Assembly: GCF_901709675.1 (NCBI RefSeq)
Contig: NC_051091.1
Span: 4,312,967-4,376,966, forward strand
Direction: 5' to 3'
DNA length: 64,000 nucleotides
DNA from: Syngnathus acus
Lineage: Eukaryota > Chordata > Actinopteri > Syngnathiformes > Syngnathidae
Shown: one piece after another, positions 34,490-51,859 of the stretch
Layout of the letters: every line of letters starts with the position of its first letter
Numbering within the stretch: position 1 is the first letter of the stretch
The notes under the pieces: generated by a model
Told to the model about the DNA's origin: nothing
Databases searched by the model: none
Seen by the model: only the letters and a program-made list of their open reading frames with translations
Program-made: the position numbers and the translations under genes

Positions 34490-34575
34490 CCTTGGTCCAA
34501 TCAGCGACGACTACGGAGAGTTAACGGTTCCAAATCCTGGCCGGTTATAAACTGGAATTGGGTGCAATGATTGCT
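34490..34575 (+). promoter_or_regulatory. Candidate TATA/CCAAT promoter
   Basis: GGTCCAATCAGCGACGACTA precedes CCGGTTATAAACTGG by about 45 bp, a classical CCAAT-TATA arrangement on the plus strand. No gene is recognised directly downstream. It could drive a non-coding RNA or an early zmynd8 5' exon, or be chance. Confidence 0.25.
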
Positions 34576-37500
34576 TCAGGCTGCCCGTTTGGCTTTGAGA
34601 CGTGTGCATGGCTCACATATGGCTCGGCTTGCCTGACGCTCGGCTATGACCACAGAGTTGAAGATAAGGGGAATCGATGAGATGCGACAAAACGAAAAAT
34701 AAAAAAACAGTCCGAGTGCAAACTACACCTCCTGGTCAGACTCAATTCCGAGAGTCGGCAGTCGCGAAGAACAATCTGGTATGAGGCGCTCTCCTCATAC
34801 CCGCACTTGTTTGGGCGAAGTCGCGCTAAATGTTTCAGCAGTGGAAACACGCCTGTCTTGTTAGGCCGTTTTCTATATTTAGCCGGGAGGACGAAAGCAG
34901 AGGAAGCAAAGCTACCTGTTGAGGATTCACAAGAGAAAGAAAACTTTTGAGGAACGCAAGTAGTGATGGCAAAATGTCAACCATGCAAACAATTTGCGTT
35001 TTCCCTGAACACGCAGTCGTACAGTTTGAAACAATTCAGGCAGACAATCCGGCTGGGCTGATTCCGAAACCCGCAGTATTTGCGCCTGACAAAAAGTGCA
35101 AGGAGTCATATTTCAATTAGGGGATACAATCAGGCTTTCCTTTCAGCTCCGTGTTGTCACGACTACTGTGACTCCGGCTCATCCGCACTGTGGTAATTTA
35201 AGGTCAAGTCTGCTGAACATGGTCCGGGGAGGGGGGGGTATTTTTATATTGATGCAGAACCAATCCAAAACATCCAAGTCATTTTTTGAAAATCAATTAT
35301 ATTTCAGTATGAGACACCAAAATGTTTTTAGGATCGTAGCCCAAATAGTGAAGAAAAGAGTGGCAGAAATCAGCAGCAGCAGCAGAAAACCAAGTGGCTG
35401 TGACTTGTCAGTGAAGTGAAAACAAAAACGCAAAATGAGAAGGGGGCAGGCACCAGCAGAGAATAAAGACAGACAGTGTTTCAGACTTTCCAAAGAGAAA
35501 TCACTTGTGGGGGACAATCGTGTGCTTACATGCACTAAGATAAACAAAATCGTTGAAAACATCGCCGTACTGCAATCAAAATGCTCACGTCTATACTTTG
35601 ACGTATAAATTCAGGTTCCATTATTTTAAAGGAGTCCCTGTTAACACAATGAACCCTTTGTAAAAATAAAAAAGAAGATGTACAGAGCTAGAAAGTTTTT
35701 CTATCCTACCAGTTAGCGACTAGCAATTAGCATCGCAAATACACAGTAAACTGCATCACGTTTGGCTCCTCCGCACAGCAGCTTGGCATTTACATGAAAT
35801 GAAACTTTGCGTTATCGCGCTTATCTCTGTCCCAGTCTTTCGGTCTCTGCTGAGGAACGCGGACTAACGCTGAAGGAATTCTACCGATTCAAAAATGCAG
35901 TTTGACAGAAGCAAATTGGAGCCGGCTATCAAAAATAGAGCCGCCACACCTACGTGGAAGGCTCTGCCCTTGTTTTAATGACCTCCTTGCTGATACCGCT
36001 CAAACTTGGAAACATACACTTACAAAGCCGCAGTTAACGATTATCAGAGTTACACTTCAGGAATCACTGTATAATATGAACAGGCAACCTAGAATACCAA
36101 ACAACACAAGTGAACTCAAGTATGCAATTTGAGCATTTTAAGAAAATAAACCAAATGGTGTGATGTAAGCAAAGAAGTTGAACACTTTTGTGGCTCTCAT
36201 GAGAAAACGTGATAAGTTAATGAATTATTGAGAGCACAGGGCCTGACAGACAAAGAGCCAAAGCCGTGCATCCCGCTCACTTCTTCACCCCATCTGCAGT
36301 CAAAGAATGCCCCCAAAGATTGATTCATTGTTAACACAGCCTGACACCCTGTGTGAGGGAGAAAGAAAGCGCCAGATAAAAGGACAGAGAATGGGGGACA
36401 GGGGGCTCCATTTACCAAGAATATGAGCAGAAGCAGTCCACGGGACCCATTCCCACAGTGATCATTTTGCCACTTTCGAAAATACCACGTATGTGGGCAT
36501 GAGTAATGACATTGCGTCAGTTTCAAAATGAACAGCAAATCCCCTCTCAGGAACATTGTTCCTCATTTCCAAGCTAGACACAATTGGAATGCCTGCATTA
36601 TTGATATAGCGCAGCTATACGCAGACTTTCTGCATTGACTTACATAAGCAGGACATTTTCTGCAAGAGAGGAGCAAATTTACGGCAGTGCTTTAAATGTT
36701 ATTTGATTCCAGGTAGACATGCGCAAATTGAGCAGGCAAAGAGAGCGAAAGTAGAGTGACAAAAGCTTAGATGCTTTGACACACATACACAAATATTTGG
36801 CCTTATATATGTTTACACCTCCTGTCAGCAGCATTAAGCAAGACACATAACTGCAGTCAATGTTACTCTGAGTGAACTTGGCGGAGGGCTGCTTGGATAC
36901 TCAGTCGGGGGACGTTTTTGTGCCATAAATGGATAAATACCTTTAGTGCCATGTTTAAAACCAGAACAACAAGTGCCCGCCCGCTATCCAATTCAAAATC
37001 TCTATTTTCAAAACAATTGTTAAAATGCATGTGGACTTCCTTTTGAACAAAATGAAAGTGGAATGATGACACATTCCACGTGTGTCATTGATTTTAATGT
37101 ACTTGAATGCAATGTACAGCAAGAACAAATAAGTAAGTTAGCACAATTTCTTCTTTTTGGGGGGGGGGAGGACCTTCAACGCTGCACGTCCACCTGAAAT
37201 CTTTAATCTCCCCCTGCACCGAGACACATCCTCTCCTGCTCTCCATATACAACAAAATGTCCTTCTACATGTGATTTAGCAGCAATTCAAACCAACATGA
37301 CGAGCCGTTATGCCAACTATTACACTCATGGCATGTGCAATTTCAGCGAAGCCAAGCAAATAATAAATTACAGATGCTTTGGAATCCAGCTGAGCCAGAT
37401 CAAGTTTGCTTGCCAGCTCTGGGGACAAGTGACCCAGTGGTGATTTTTAAAAACGACAAATTAGTCCTACTTTATTTTCTGCCATGAATGTATGCATTTT

Positions 37501-38152
37501 AGTGATGGTAGTCGTAAAACCGCGACAGGAGTACCGTTCGCGTATGTGGGGTGATATTGGTCCAGTCAACAAAAAACAATACAGCTAGTCAGTTTATAAC
37601 ACATTACAACCTAACTGATGTGTACCAAGCTGTGTGAGTGGACAATTTCTCCCGTTCGACTAAAAAGCAAGGCAAGGCAAGACAAGCTGGCTGGCCGGCT
37701 AAAAATACTGCACCCCCCTGGAGCCACCCCGATGTGCTGTGTAAAATGTCAAGCGGTGCCAGAGATAAACAATAACCGAACACAAGAATGTCCCACACAT
37801 GAACGCAACGGTGAGTATCGCCACCGATCGTATTGCACCCGGTGAACAAGACATCTTATCCGCTAAAGTTTGTACACGGACCGCGCGTGCAGAAAGACAG
37901 GAACGAATTCTTCATTGAAAACGAGGGCAGCAATCGATGTATTCGAAGCAGAATTGATTTGGCAGATAAAAGCAAATAATTGTGAATGCAAAGGTGGCTT
38001 CGTTGTATCGCGACAGCTTAGGGACTAGTCTGCTTCGGAAACGGGGCTACACCGACTGCCCGTGTGACAAACGTTCACAGTCGAACGCGCGATAGCAACA
38101 GGGTTCGAAAGTCGCTCGCTGATGATGGTAAAACTATTCCGAATGAACTCAC

Positions 38153-38320
38153 CGGCGTCGACGTTTTCATTGAAAAAGCAGTTTCTTTTCCATCTCTACA
38201 AACTCTCCGCCATCTTCGGAAGGACCGTGTTTGTTTAAATGGGAAACACTCCCAGACGGAGAGCCAGCTTGTGGGCAGAGCCACATTGCATTCTGGGAAA
38301 TGGAGTTGTTTTGCCTTTGC
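38153..38320 (-). promoter_or_regulatory. ncoa3: Probable ncoa3 promoter and non-coding exon 1
   Basis: On the minus strand CCATTTCCCAGAATGCAA (about 38283-38304, ZNF143/SBS-like) is followed about 75 bp later by AAGATGGCGGAGAG, the orientation-specific YY1 motif usually found just inside a 5'UTR. Then comes a strong donor GACGCCG|GTGAGT at 38153/38152. This composes a minus-strand, TATA-less first exon of 60-90 bp that would splice to the acceptor at 28467/28466. The region is CpG-rich relative to its surroundings. Assignment to ncoa3 is inferred from position, strand and the non-coding start of the 28466 exon. Confidence 0.5.
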
Positions 38321-38527
38321 ACGCCGCAGAAATTACGACTTTTCTCGACACGTACACACAATAAGATGATATGATTTGCACCGGCAGATATTATAAGTAG
38401 GGGTTTAAATATGTATTTATAGCGTGTCGGTAAGGCAGGTTCAATCACGCGTTATCATGATAGGAGACCTTGGCAATGTCAGGGTTACTGGAATACATTT
38501 TCAGACTATGATTTCTACGGTAACTTC

Positions 38528-38529
<2 letters not shown>

Positions 38530-38581
<52 letters not shown>
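38530..38581. repeat. (TC)n microsatellite
   Basis: About 26 perfect TC units. Confidence 0.97.
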
Positions 38582-38583
<2 letters not shown>

Positions 38584-38795
38584 CATACAAAATCTAATGG
38601 ATTTGCGTGTAACTGGTGCTTGAAGCAAATTTAACGTCGCCTGTGTATTTATATATAAAACAAATAATAAAATCACGATTGCATAACACCTGCCCCTTCT
38701 GGATGCTAAAAATATGTCAGTTTGGCATGTGAATAATTCTCGGACCAGTGAGTCATCACACACATGCAAGACAAAAAAGTGTTTTGTGCATAAAT

Positions 38796-38820
38796 GTATT
38801 TATTTATTTATTTATTTATT
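38796..38820. repeat. (TTTA)n microsatellite
   Basis: About six tetranucleotide units. Confidence 0.9.
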
Positions 38821-39151
38821 GAGAAGGAAGTGAAGAGTAAAACCAAATCACAGTGATGATAAATCAGTGAAGTTCAATGTCATTCATTGCACAATTGTAC
38901 AACAGTCAGGCTTGGCAATATCTGACCTCTGCTATTCTGATCATGTTTGGCAAGTAGCAACCATATGGACAGTTCTTCATGATGTCTTGCCGGGCCGCTT
39001 GATTATGTATTGATTATTCCACAAATGACTGGTGCCTATTATCTGAGTTCCCCCCTTAATTAATAACTATTTGCTCAAACCGTGAGATCAATAAATAAAA
39101 TGCTTTTTTTTTTTTTTACTGTAGGGTTTTATGTTGTTCATATATACTTAC

Positions 39152-39172
39152 TAGAGAGAGAAAAAGAGAGCT

Positions 39173-39229
<57 letters not shown>
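39152..39229. repeat. (GA)n microsatellite
   Basis: GA repeats, imperfect at the left end, then about 25 perfect units. Confidence 0.95.
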
Positions 39230-39231
<2 letters not shown>

Positions 39232-40302
39232 ATTACATTCCTCAGAGAGCCACAGAGGGGCCATGAGGCCCCTGTTTGTGCCCCATCCCCCAACAAAACA
39301 TGCAAAACTGACCTTCCCCCTTGGTGAGTGTGAGACACTTAATTCCATCCCCCCCTCCTCATTCTCTCCTGCTACTTTGAAAGGACAGGAGATAACAGTT
39401 TGAAAGGACAGGAGATAGGCCTATAATCATTATTGTATTCAAATAGGTTTACCTGCAAACAGCTACACAGCCTGCACAGCACTCATGTTCAATCCCTAGA
39501 TTTTCACAATTTTGCAAACAGCTCATATATAATTACGGGCAACGAGTTCCAATCCTACCAATAACTCACGTTCGAAAATGTGGTCTTTACTCAAGTTTTG
39601 CATTTAATGTTCATTTGGAAAGTACAATGATCACGTTGGTATTGTACAAAATATACTAGGTTCCATTTCTCAACGTTTTACGTTATATTTTCCTTCAATC
39701 TGTCTATCTGATTTGTTATATGACTCGCTACACTGTGAACTACATTGTGAATGACGACGTGCCATATCTCTTTAAATTTCTCACATTTATGACCAAAAAA
39801 AGAAAGCCATACAGTGTTGTCACCCGGTCACAGTATTAAATCATACAAGACGGCGAATGACTAACGACAGCGCCATCTTGAGGCGTATTAAATTCTTTAC
39901 AAAGACGTCACCCAGGCCAGACGTCACAACCTGAACCTGCGTCGAGAGAGCACTTGGTATGATAACTAACACAAAATAGCAAACATATGAGTGGACAAAC
40001 GTCATTCCTATTATGAATTAGGTCTAAACTTTGCGTTTTTCTCTAGTGAATTTATCCGATTGCGTAAATACGAGCGTGTGGCCCAGCTAATTAGTAGTCA
40101 TAGTGCATCGTCAACTTCCCGAAGATGCTGCTTTATAAAAAAAAAGGCCAAAATACAACAACAACGTAATAATTACAAACTATTTACATCACAACTAAAA
40201 AATAGAAGCATGTTCATGGTAGTAGAAAAGGAGGCTTGGTATAAATAAGCTGACACTAATATGGAAAAAAAGTTTAAAAAAATATTTATTTAGTTCGTAA
40301 TG

Positions 40303-40573
40303 GTAAAAAGGCAGAATGGTACAATGCATGTCTGCCTAACAGTCATAAGATTTAGGCTTTGAGTCTCAGTTTCGACGTTCTTCAGTGGAGGTTGCATGTT
40401 GAGCCTGTGCAGGTTTTGTCTGGTGACTCCTGCCCCTTCCACATTCCTAACACATGCATGTTAGGTTAATTATAGACTCTAAATTGTCCGTGGTTGTTTG
40501 TCTATATGTGCCTGGCAATAGGATGTTGACTTACTTCTCTTCCCAGAAGTCAGCTGCAGTAGGCTCCAGCTCT
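40303..40573 (+). repeat. Near full-length fish interspersed repeat
   Basis: The element reads from GCATGTCTGCCTAACAGTC, through GTTGCATGTTGAGCCTGTG and CATGCATGTTAGGTTAAT, to GTCAGCTGCAGTAGGCTCCA. These blocks occur in a fixed order in a repeat very common in teleosts. Partial copies in the opposite orientation lie at 8041-8225 and 63754-63960. The copy is diverged and non-coding. I do not assign a family name. Confidence 0.7.
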
Positions 40574-40664
40574 ACATTTGAGGCTCCATAATATCCAAAT
40601 GTCCAACTGACGTCCTAACCCTGTAGGTATCTCTAATTCTGAATTTCAATATTTTAAAAGAATA

Positions 40665-41522
40665 CAGTCAAACCTCTACATACGAATTTAACCTACTTCA
40701 TATGTTAAAATAGTCGTAAGTTGGATCAAATATGCCCATAAGAATACACTGTAATTGGTTTAATTTGTTCCACAACCAAAAAAAACAATAACTCCTTAAT
40801 AAATACTGCAGATAATTACATAGCAGTAAAACAAATGTATTATATCAGAGAGATGTAAAAAGAACTAAATTACAAAGAAATAATCAATAAAAAGGGGTGT
40901 TTATTGTCACTGTACCTTAGACACACACCGTAACTTACTGTAACTTACAATATGTAAACTTCAAACTAACTTAGCTCATTTTTGTTTTTATTTTTATATT
41001 TTATATATATATTTGATCTAACTTACATAACCTTAGCATGACGCAATATATGTCATTGGCCTTCTCACATATGATCGTTTCAGTGATCGTTTTGCCAACA
41101 ATCTGCTTGTCGTTTATGCATCCTAGCAATCTCTTCCAAGGTAGTGCTGCGACGTTTAGAGATGATGTGATGGCTTGACCGCTTTGAGGCCTTCCTTCTG
41201 CTTAATGACCGTCGAAATTGTTGACACGTTTTTACGGCCATATTATTTCGCAAGATCACTCACATGCATTCCGCACTTGTGTTTTCTTATGATTTCTTGT
41301 TTTAATTGTAAGAAAATCATCATCTTCCTTTTTTCACCACTACAACCATTTGCGTTAGCCTTCTTGGGGTATGATAACGTGATGCTGACGTCATCCCGAC
41401 GTGCCGCCGTCAAGCGGGCTAACCATGATGGGAATTATTTCGGATGTTGAGTCAAATATTTCACATCGTATGTTGAAAAATTCTCATGTTTAAGCAATCG
41501 TATGTATGTAGAGGTTTGACTG
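40665..41522 (-). mobile_element. Degenerate Tigger/pogo-like DNA transposon
   Basis: An 858-bp element with terminal inverted repeats CAGTCAAACCTCTACATACG at both ends, flanked by TA on each side (40663-40664 and 41523-41524), the target duplication of the Tc1/mariner/pogo superfamily. On the minus strand, fragments of a Tigger transposase can be read. One is a pogo-type HTH (YGRKNVSTISTVIKQKEGLK, about 41165-41240), with a stop just before it. In another frame is CINDKQIVGKTITETIICEK (about 41060-41120), the hallmark segment before the CENP-B/Tigger second HTH. Stops and a frameshift make it dead, and the catalytic domain is missing. Confidence 0.8.
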
Positions 41523-41782
41523 TATGTTGACAATATCATATTTGGAAAATTGGCCAATGGGTATTTAATGGGGCAAAAAGAACAAATCAAATGCAGCAGC
41601 AGTCCAATCGAGTGGTTTGCTGGATCTGGTTTGTGCTAGGAGGTTTCGCATTATCAAGGATTGGAATGCTGAACCTCACCCATCTTTGCTTGCAAACAAC
41701 TCAAGCCTTTGGACAAAGCTCTTTTATAAAGTCAATGGCAACACTCATACACAGTGAAACCTCGGCAATCCTTAAAATAGTT

Positions 41783-41855
41783 AGGCCCCAGCGAGAATTG
41801 AACTCGCGACCCCTGGTTTACAAGACCAGTGCTCTAACCACTGAGCTATGAGGCC
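41783..41855 (-). tRNA. tRNA-Thr (anticodon UGU)
   Basis: A 73-nt cloverleaf on the minus strand. The 7-bp acceptor stem GGCCTCA/TGGGGCC closes with one G-U pair. The D-arm is AGCTCAGTGGTTAGAGC (A box), the anticodon stem-loop CTGGT-CTTGTAA-ACCAG gives anticodon TGT, and the T-arm is CGAGTTCAATTCTCG (B box GTTCAATTC). No CCA is encoded, as usual in eukaryotes, and no intron is present. A TTTT Pol III terminator lies six bases past the 3' end (41774-41777 on the complement). It matches vertebrate tRNA-Thr(UGU) closely and looks intact. Confidence 0.97.
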
Positions 41856-41899
41856 AGTCCTCTTGGTTTCCTACTCGACTGGGTACACAAAGGGAAAGG

Positions 41900-44800
41900 G
41901 TCAGGTTTCCCGGAATGATTTATCAGCATATTGTTGATAGCATACAGCTCAAATGCGTGAATAGCATCACCAAACTGTTATTTTCAATTGAAAGAACACA
42001 CTATGTTTTTATTGTTAGTTCAATTAAAGGTGGTGGATATTGACCCAGGCTTTTTTTTCCCTGACATTATCTTGAACAATATATTTGAAAGCCTTGTGAC
42101 TTGTGTGTGTTTCAGCCGTATCTTGCGGTGGTTCCGTCTCAACAAAAGACTGGCATCCAGGAAGTGCAACAGCCAATCGGCATCTGTCTTCCATTTTGCC
42201 AGCGTGTCTGTCCAGTCAGCATTTGCTTTTCATGAGAGCTGCACCCAGGACAGCTTGAGCGTGGCGGTGCTGCTGAGAGCAGGCTGAGGGGCTGACAGGG
42301 CTGTCTCTCCTCCATGTTGTAATAAGCATTGACATATCACACAGAATTGTTAGACATGCATCCATAGAGGTAAGCAGCATTTTCATTCTTTCATTAATAT
42401 TCCTCTGTTGTTAAAGCATCAGCCGGATATGAGCTGTGCCCTGAAAACCGGGGGAGGGGAAGCAATCTTTTTTTCACAACACACTCTAGAATTGAAGCTG
42501 CAAAGATGAGCATGACATTGTACTTCTACCACACAAACGCAGCTAATGTCCATGTCCAATTTGGAGCCACCTGCTCAGAGTATTCTAACCTCCCTTCTGT
42601 GTCGTCAAGGCTGCGGGCCTGTTGAGGCATTCCGAATGGGAGAGACAGCCACCGTCGCAAAGGGGACACCCCGAAGGAATTAACAGATGGTAAAGTGACA
42701 GCACGGCAAGTTTAATTTAGGCCTCAAAGTGGCGTCAGAGCAGGACGCCCACGCAGCCACCAACGGCAATTGTATATCAAACAAACCTCAGTGGAAAAAA
42801 CAATCGAGCAGTACTTTGCTCTTTCACAGAAAGTTCCTCTCTGAAACAGGCCTAATTCTATAAGCCGCTCGCCACTTTCAGGCTTGTGTTGTAAAGTACA
42901 AATGATCTACAGAGCGCGTACGAGGAATAGCCGAAGCCTAACGTGCACTGCCTCCCGGTGTTCTCTGCTTCCGAGCATCAGCCATTTTGGAGAACTTCCC
43001 CTTTCTGTCCCTCTGCTCCAGGCACACTGCTACTTGTATGCAAGCGGGAGGAAAGAAGAAGGGAAGGATTCCCTCTCAACAGGCACTGCAGTGAAATCTC
43101 ATCTCATCCCTGTTTTCGAAAACCCGTCTGAGGGCCAAACAGGTTTGGCAGAATCTTCTTTCTATGTATATTTAGGTGGCTGGTTTGCTTTCCGTGTGCG
43201 GGAAATCATGCAGTGTTGAGCTCTGACTTGCGAGATTCTCTTTTAGCCTCCATCCTCCTGTCGTATGTTATTTTGCTGGCAGATGTAAAAATTGTGTGAT
43301 TCAGACCTCCAGTCCAGACACTCCGGCCTGGTTATGTAGCCTTGCTTAATGCTTGACCTGAGCTCAAGCTCACTCTCTATTGACTGAAAGAATCACTCCA
43401 CTCCACCCCACCCACCACTTGTGTTTTGTTTTCTGCTACTACCTTTCATTTCCTGGTTTGATGATCAAATTTGCATTTTGTCTACCGCTCGACCGCTTCT
43501 GCTCTCACTTAAACTGTCACTGAGGGCTGGATGAGATTCGGTTTGATAGTCTATTTCTAATTTTGGAGTGCCGACAGTCTCCTTGGAAATATGGAGAAAA
43601 TGTCAAGCTTTCAATGTTCCTCAGTGGAAGAGGGGGGGGGTGATAATAACCCGCATGTGCTCCTTGTTCTCAACTGGTGCCGTGTGGACTTGTTTTGTGT
43701 GTGGAGGGGGAGAGAAAGCCTCATCAAAATGGATGCCATATACCTTCGAGAGCACAGAGAGGAGAGGCGCCGATCCGCTCGCCGTCTTGCTCCTAGCGCC
43801 GCATTTCACGTGCCCATGGCCCTTTGCGTGCTTTAATGGGGGGGGGGGGGGGGCACTCGGTCGCAAGGAATAGCGGGCGAGCGGTTCTCTCTGCATTGCA
43901 GCACTGTAGCCGAGGAGATCGAGAAGCAGAAAAGCTTATGTGGTACATTGAGCTAGCCGTCCAATCGGGTACCTCGGAGTGGCGCTCAAACCAATCGGGC
44001 GCTTGCAGCCGAGGTTAAAGATTGACAATCGCTGGAGGAAGCAGCGGGGAGAGAGGAGGCCTTCTGGGATACTTGGAACCATCGTTTCCCTCATCTCACA
44101 ACGCCCTCTATCATTGAAAAGAGTTAAAAAAATAGGCTGAAGAATTCATGATGTGAGTAGGAATGGAAGGCATGCTGTTGATTTCCTTCATTGAAGCATG
44201 GATGTGAAGACTTGTTTTATTTCTGCCATAGAATTTGGTGTCATGTATTTGAATCTCGTTGTCGTCGACTGTTGCTGTATTCCTGAACTAGACGTGACAT
44301 CATTCTGTAAGATAGTCCGGACAGTGTGGTCGAGAAGGCCACAATGTCTTTTCACTCTCTGTCTTTGTGTATGGTCTGTGTTCATGGCAGACGCATCATC
44401 ACGTCCGAGGAGGAGGGAGGGGGAGAGTGCTTGGGGAACAAGATTTGAAGAGAAAAAAAAAAAAAAGCTCTGCTCTCTTGACAGAAACAACAATAGCAAT
44501 GACGTCACGCTGCCTCCAAAACAGGTTGACTGATACTGACAATAAATACCTGATGGCCACTGTACATCTCTTTTTCATTGTGTTATTGCGCCACAACATT
44601 CTGTTTCTCTTCCATTGTCTTCTGTTGCCAGAGTGCTGCTTGTTTCTATCTGGTCTCCCACTTATCGCCAATATTGAATCTCGATTGAAGACCGCGCAGA
44701 TGGACACTTGACATCGGTTCACTTGACTAATTTGAGGCTGCCGATTCATATTGACACGTGTTACGATTTTCTGTGGTTCTGGGCCTATCAGCATTATTAC

Positions 44801-45139
44801 GCAAATAGGAGATGACCAAAGCGACTGGAAAATAATCCATAAAGTCAAAGTCCATGCTGGCTTTCTCATCACATAGGCAAGCGTGATACAGATAATTAAT
44901 GTGCTCACTCCCGCTACCAATTGTTAATGTAGTGTTGTATTGTGATGGACTGATCTGTTTTAGGCAGCACTTAACAAGCAGAAAATTGTTCTGATGCAGA
45001 AAATGACCTGCCACAATATAACGCCACGTCTCTCTTTTTTTTTTTTTTTGCCTTGAGTATGGATGGCTGCCTGGCACTCTGTGATTTTCGCAATGTGATA
45101 TTTATCGCTACTGCATTAACACTCTTGTCTACATTGCAG
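41900..45139. other. Region upstream of zmynd8 coding exons
   Basis: No coding exon is recognised. Features: poly-G of 16 at 43838-43853, poly-A near 44452-44466 and a T-run at about 45036-45051. A promoter-like block at 43,740-44,050 is listed separately. The rest is probably the zmynd8 5' intron or intergenic DNA. Confidence 0.55.
43740..44050 (+). promoter_or_regulatory. zmynd8: Candidate zmynd8 promoter
   Basis: A CpG-bearing stretch with two CCAAT boxes in the same orientation, GTCCAATCGGG (about 43960) and AACCAATCGGGCG (about 43990), followed by GC-rich DNA. A donor-like GAT|GTGAGTAGG lies at about 44153. It is 1.1 kb upstream of the first coding exon and on the right strand. No experimental or alignment support. 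Confidence 0.35.
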
Positions 45140-50865
<5,726 letters not shown>

Positions 50866-51450
50866 CGGTGTGCAATATACTTGATGTTATTATTTTTTTT
50901 ACCCGCTACACTGATTGATGTATACATTTTGTTCTATAGTGTATGCTGTTGAAGTGGCTGTATCCAAAGTCTTTTTTATTTACTGTTGGGTTTACAATAT
51001 TGGGATTCATTTTGGCTGCCCGTCTACTGTACAGTGTTCTTTCCCTGTTTTGAATGAGAAAATAAGACTGACAGCTGTTAGAACCGAGAAAGAGGTGCAG
51101 TGTCCTCGCACTCGTGTTAGGTAGCTTTTTAACAGCATGCGTCACTCAATCTTCTCTCAACGGACTAAATTGGCAAATGATGGCACCTACATTGCTGGAC
51201 CACTTCACTATTGGAGTGCTACTGACAAATGAAGAGTTTGTGGTTAGTTCCGGTAATTTATGTTTGTATTTGTTAATATGATGCCTGCTGCATATTGTAC
51301 GCTGATGAGAAGACATTTTCAACAAGCTCTTTGTGTTTTTTTTTCTTTTCTTCTTTTTGCAAGTAGGCTCCAGTCAATTAATCATTAACAAATGTTAATC
51401 GAGCTGTTTAATTTGTGCTGCTCAACTCAGACAAACAATTCCCACTACAA
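50866..51450 (+). other. zmynd8 3'UTR / arpc4 convergent interval
   Basis: A+T-rich DNA without gene-like frames. I see no canonical plus-strand AATAAA here, so the zmynd8 poly(A) site is not fixed. Human neighbours of these two genes lie on different chromosomes, so the synteny junction falls here. Confidence 0.5.
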
Positions 51451-51468
51451 ATGTAGAAATACTGGCGC

Positions 51469-51474
51469 TTTATT
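51469..51474 (-). other. arpc4: Probable arpc4 poly(A) signal
   Basis: AATAAA on the minus strand about 390 bp past the arpc4 stop codon. Confidence 0.6.
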
Positions 51475-51859
51475 CATTTTATACAACATTTTGCTGACTA
51501 ATTAGTACTTTTCCGCATGTGTAAGTGAAAACAAAACCGAAAACGAGAGAGCAGACGGACCGACGTACACGGAACACCTAACTACTTAATTGCATTTGAA
51601 CACACCCATCGTCTCTGTACTCGAGGAAACCAGCGTTTTTAATACTTGAAGGACCCGCCTTTGCTTGTTTATTTGGCCATTTGTTCTAAGTGGTAGAAAA
51701 TTGATACTGCTAAGTATTTCCTTATGTACAGTCACTAATATCAATGAGTACAGAGATGATGAGACGAAGCCAGCGGGGGTCAACGATGGCTGGGTGAAGG
51801 TCCTCACTGATTGTGCACACCCAAAATTGGCTTACGGCTGGCCGTTAAGACGGCGGACA

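Larger units (their letters stand above)
28467..38152 (-). other. ncoa3: Probable first intron of ncoa3
   Basis: If the exon at 38153 belongs to ncoa3, this 9.7-kb stretch is intron 1. Large 5' introns are usual for p160 genes. It holds no recognised coding exon. Low-complexity DNA includes poly-G at about 28,669-28,679, (CTG)8 at 28944-28969, (GT)n at 32322-32341 and poly-A near 31,592-31,608. A CpG-bearing stretch at 33,020-33,070 contains CCAATCGCGG. A further stretch at 34,490-34,560 has CCAATCAG followed about 50 bp later by TTATAAA and could be an alternative promoter. Confidence 0.5.
38321..40300. other. Intergenic DNA rich in simple repeats
   Basis: No genes recognised. It holds (TC)n at 38530-38581, (TTTA)n at 38796-38820, (GA)n at 39152-39229 and a 16-bp word (GAAAGGACAGGAGATA) repeated in tandem at about 39379-39418. 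Confidence 0.7.

Noticed and set aside
41175-41450. 91-aa plus-strand frame inside the Tigger-like element
   Set aside because: The transposase remnants are on the minus strand. The plus frame shows no similarity and is antisense noise.
42355-42376. ATGCATCCATAGAG followed by GTAAGCAG, resembling the MHPQ start exon of long human ZMYND8
   Set aside because: It has a TAG at the fourth codon, and its end phase does not join the 45140 exon in frame, so it cannot be the coding start. Chance resemblance is most likely.
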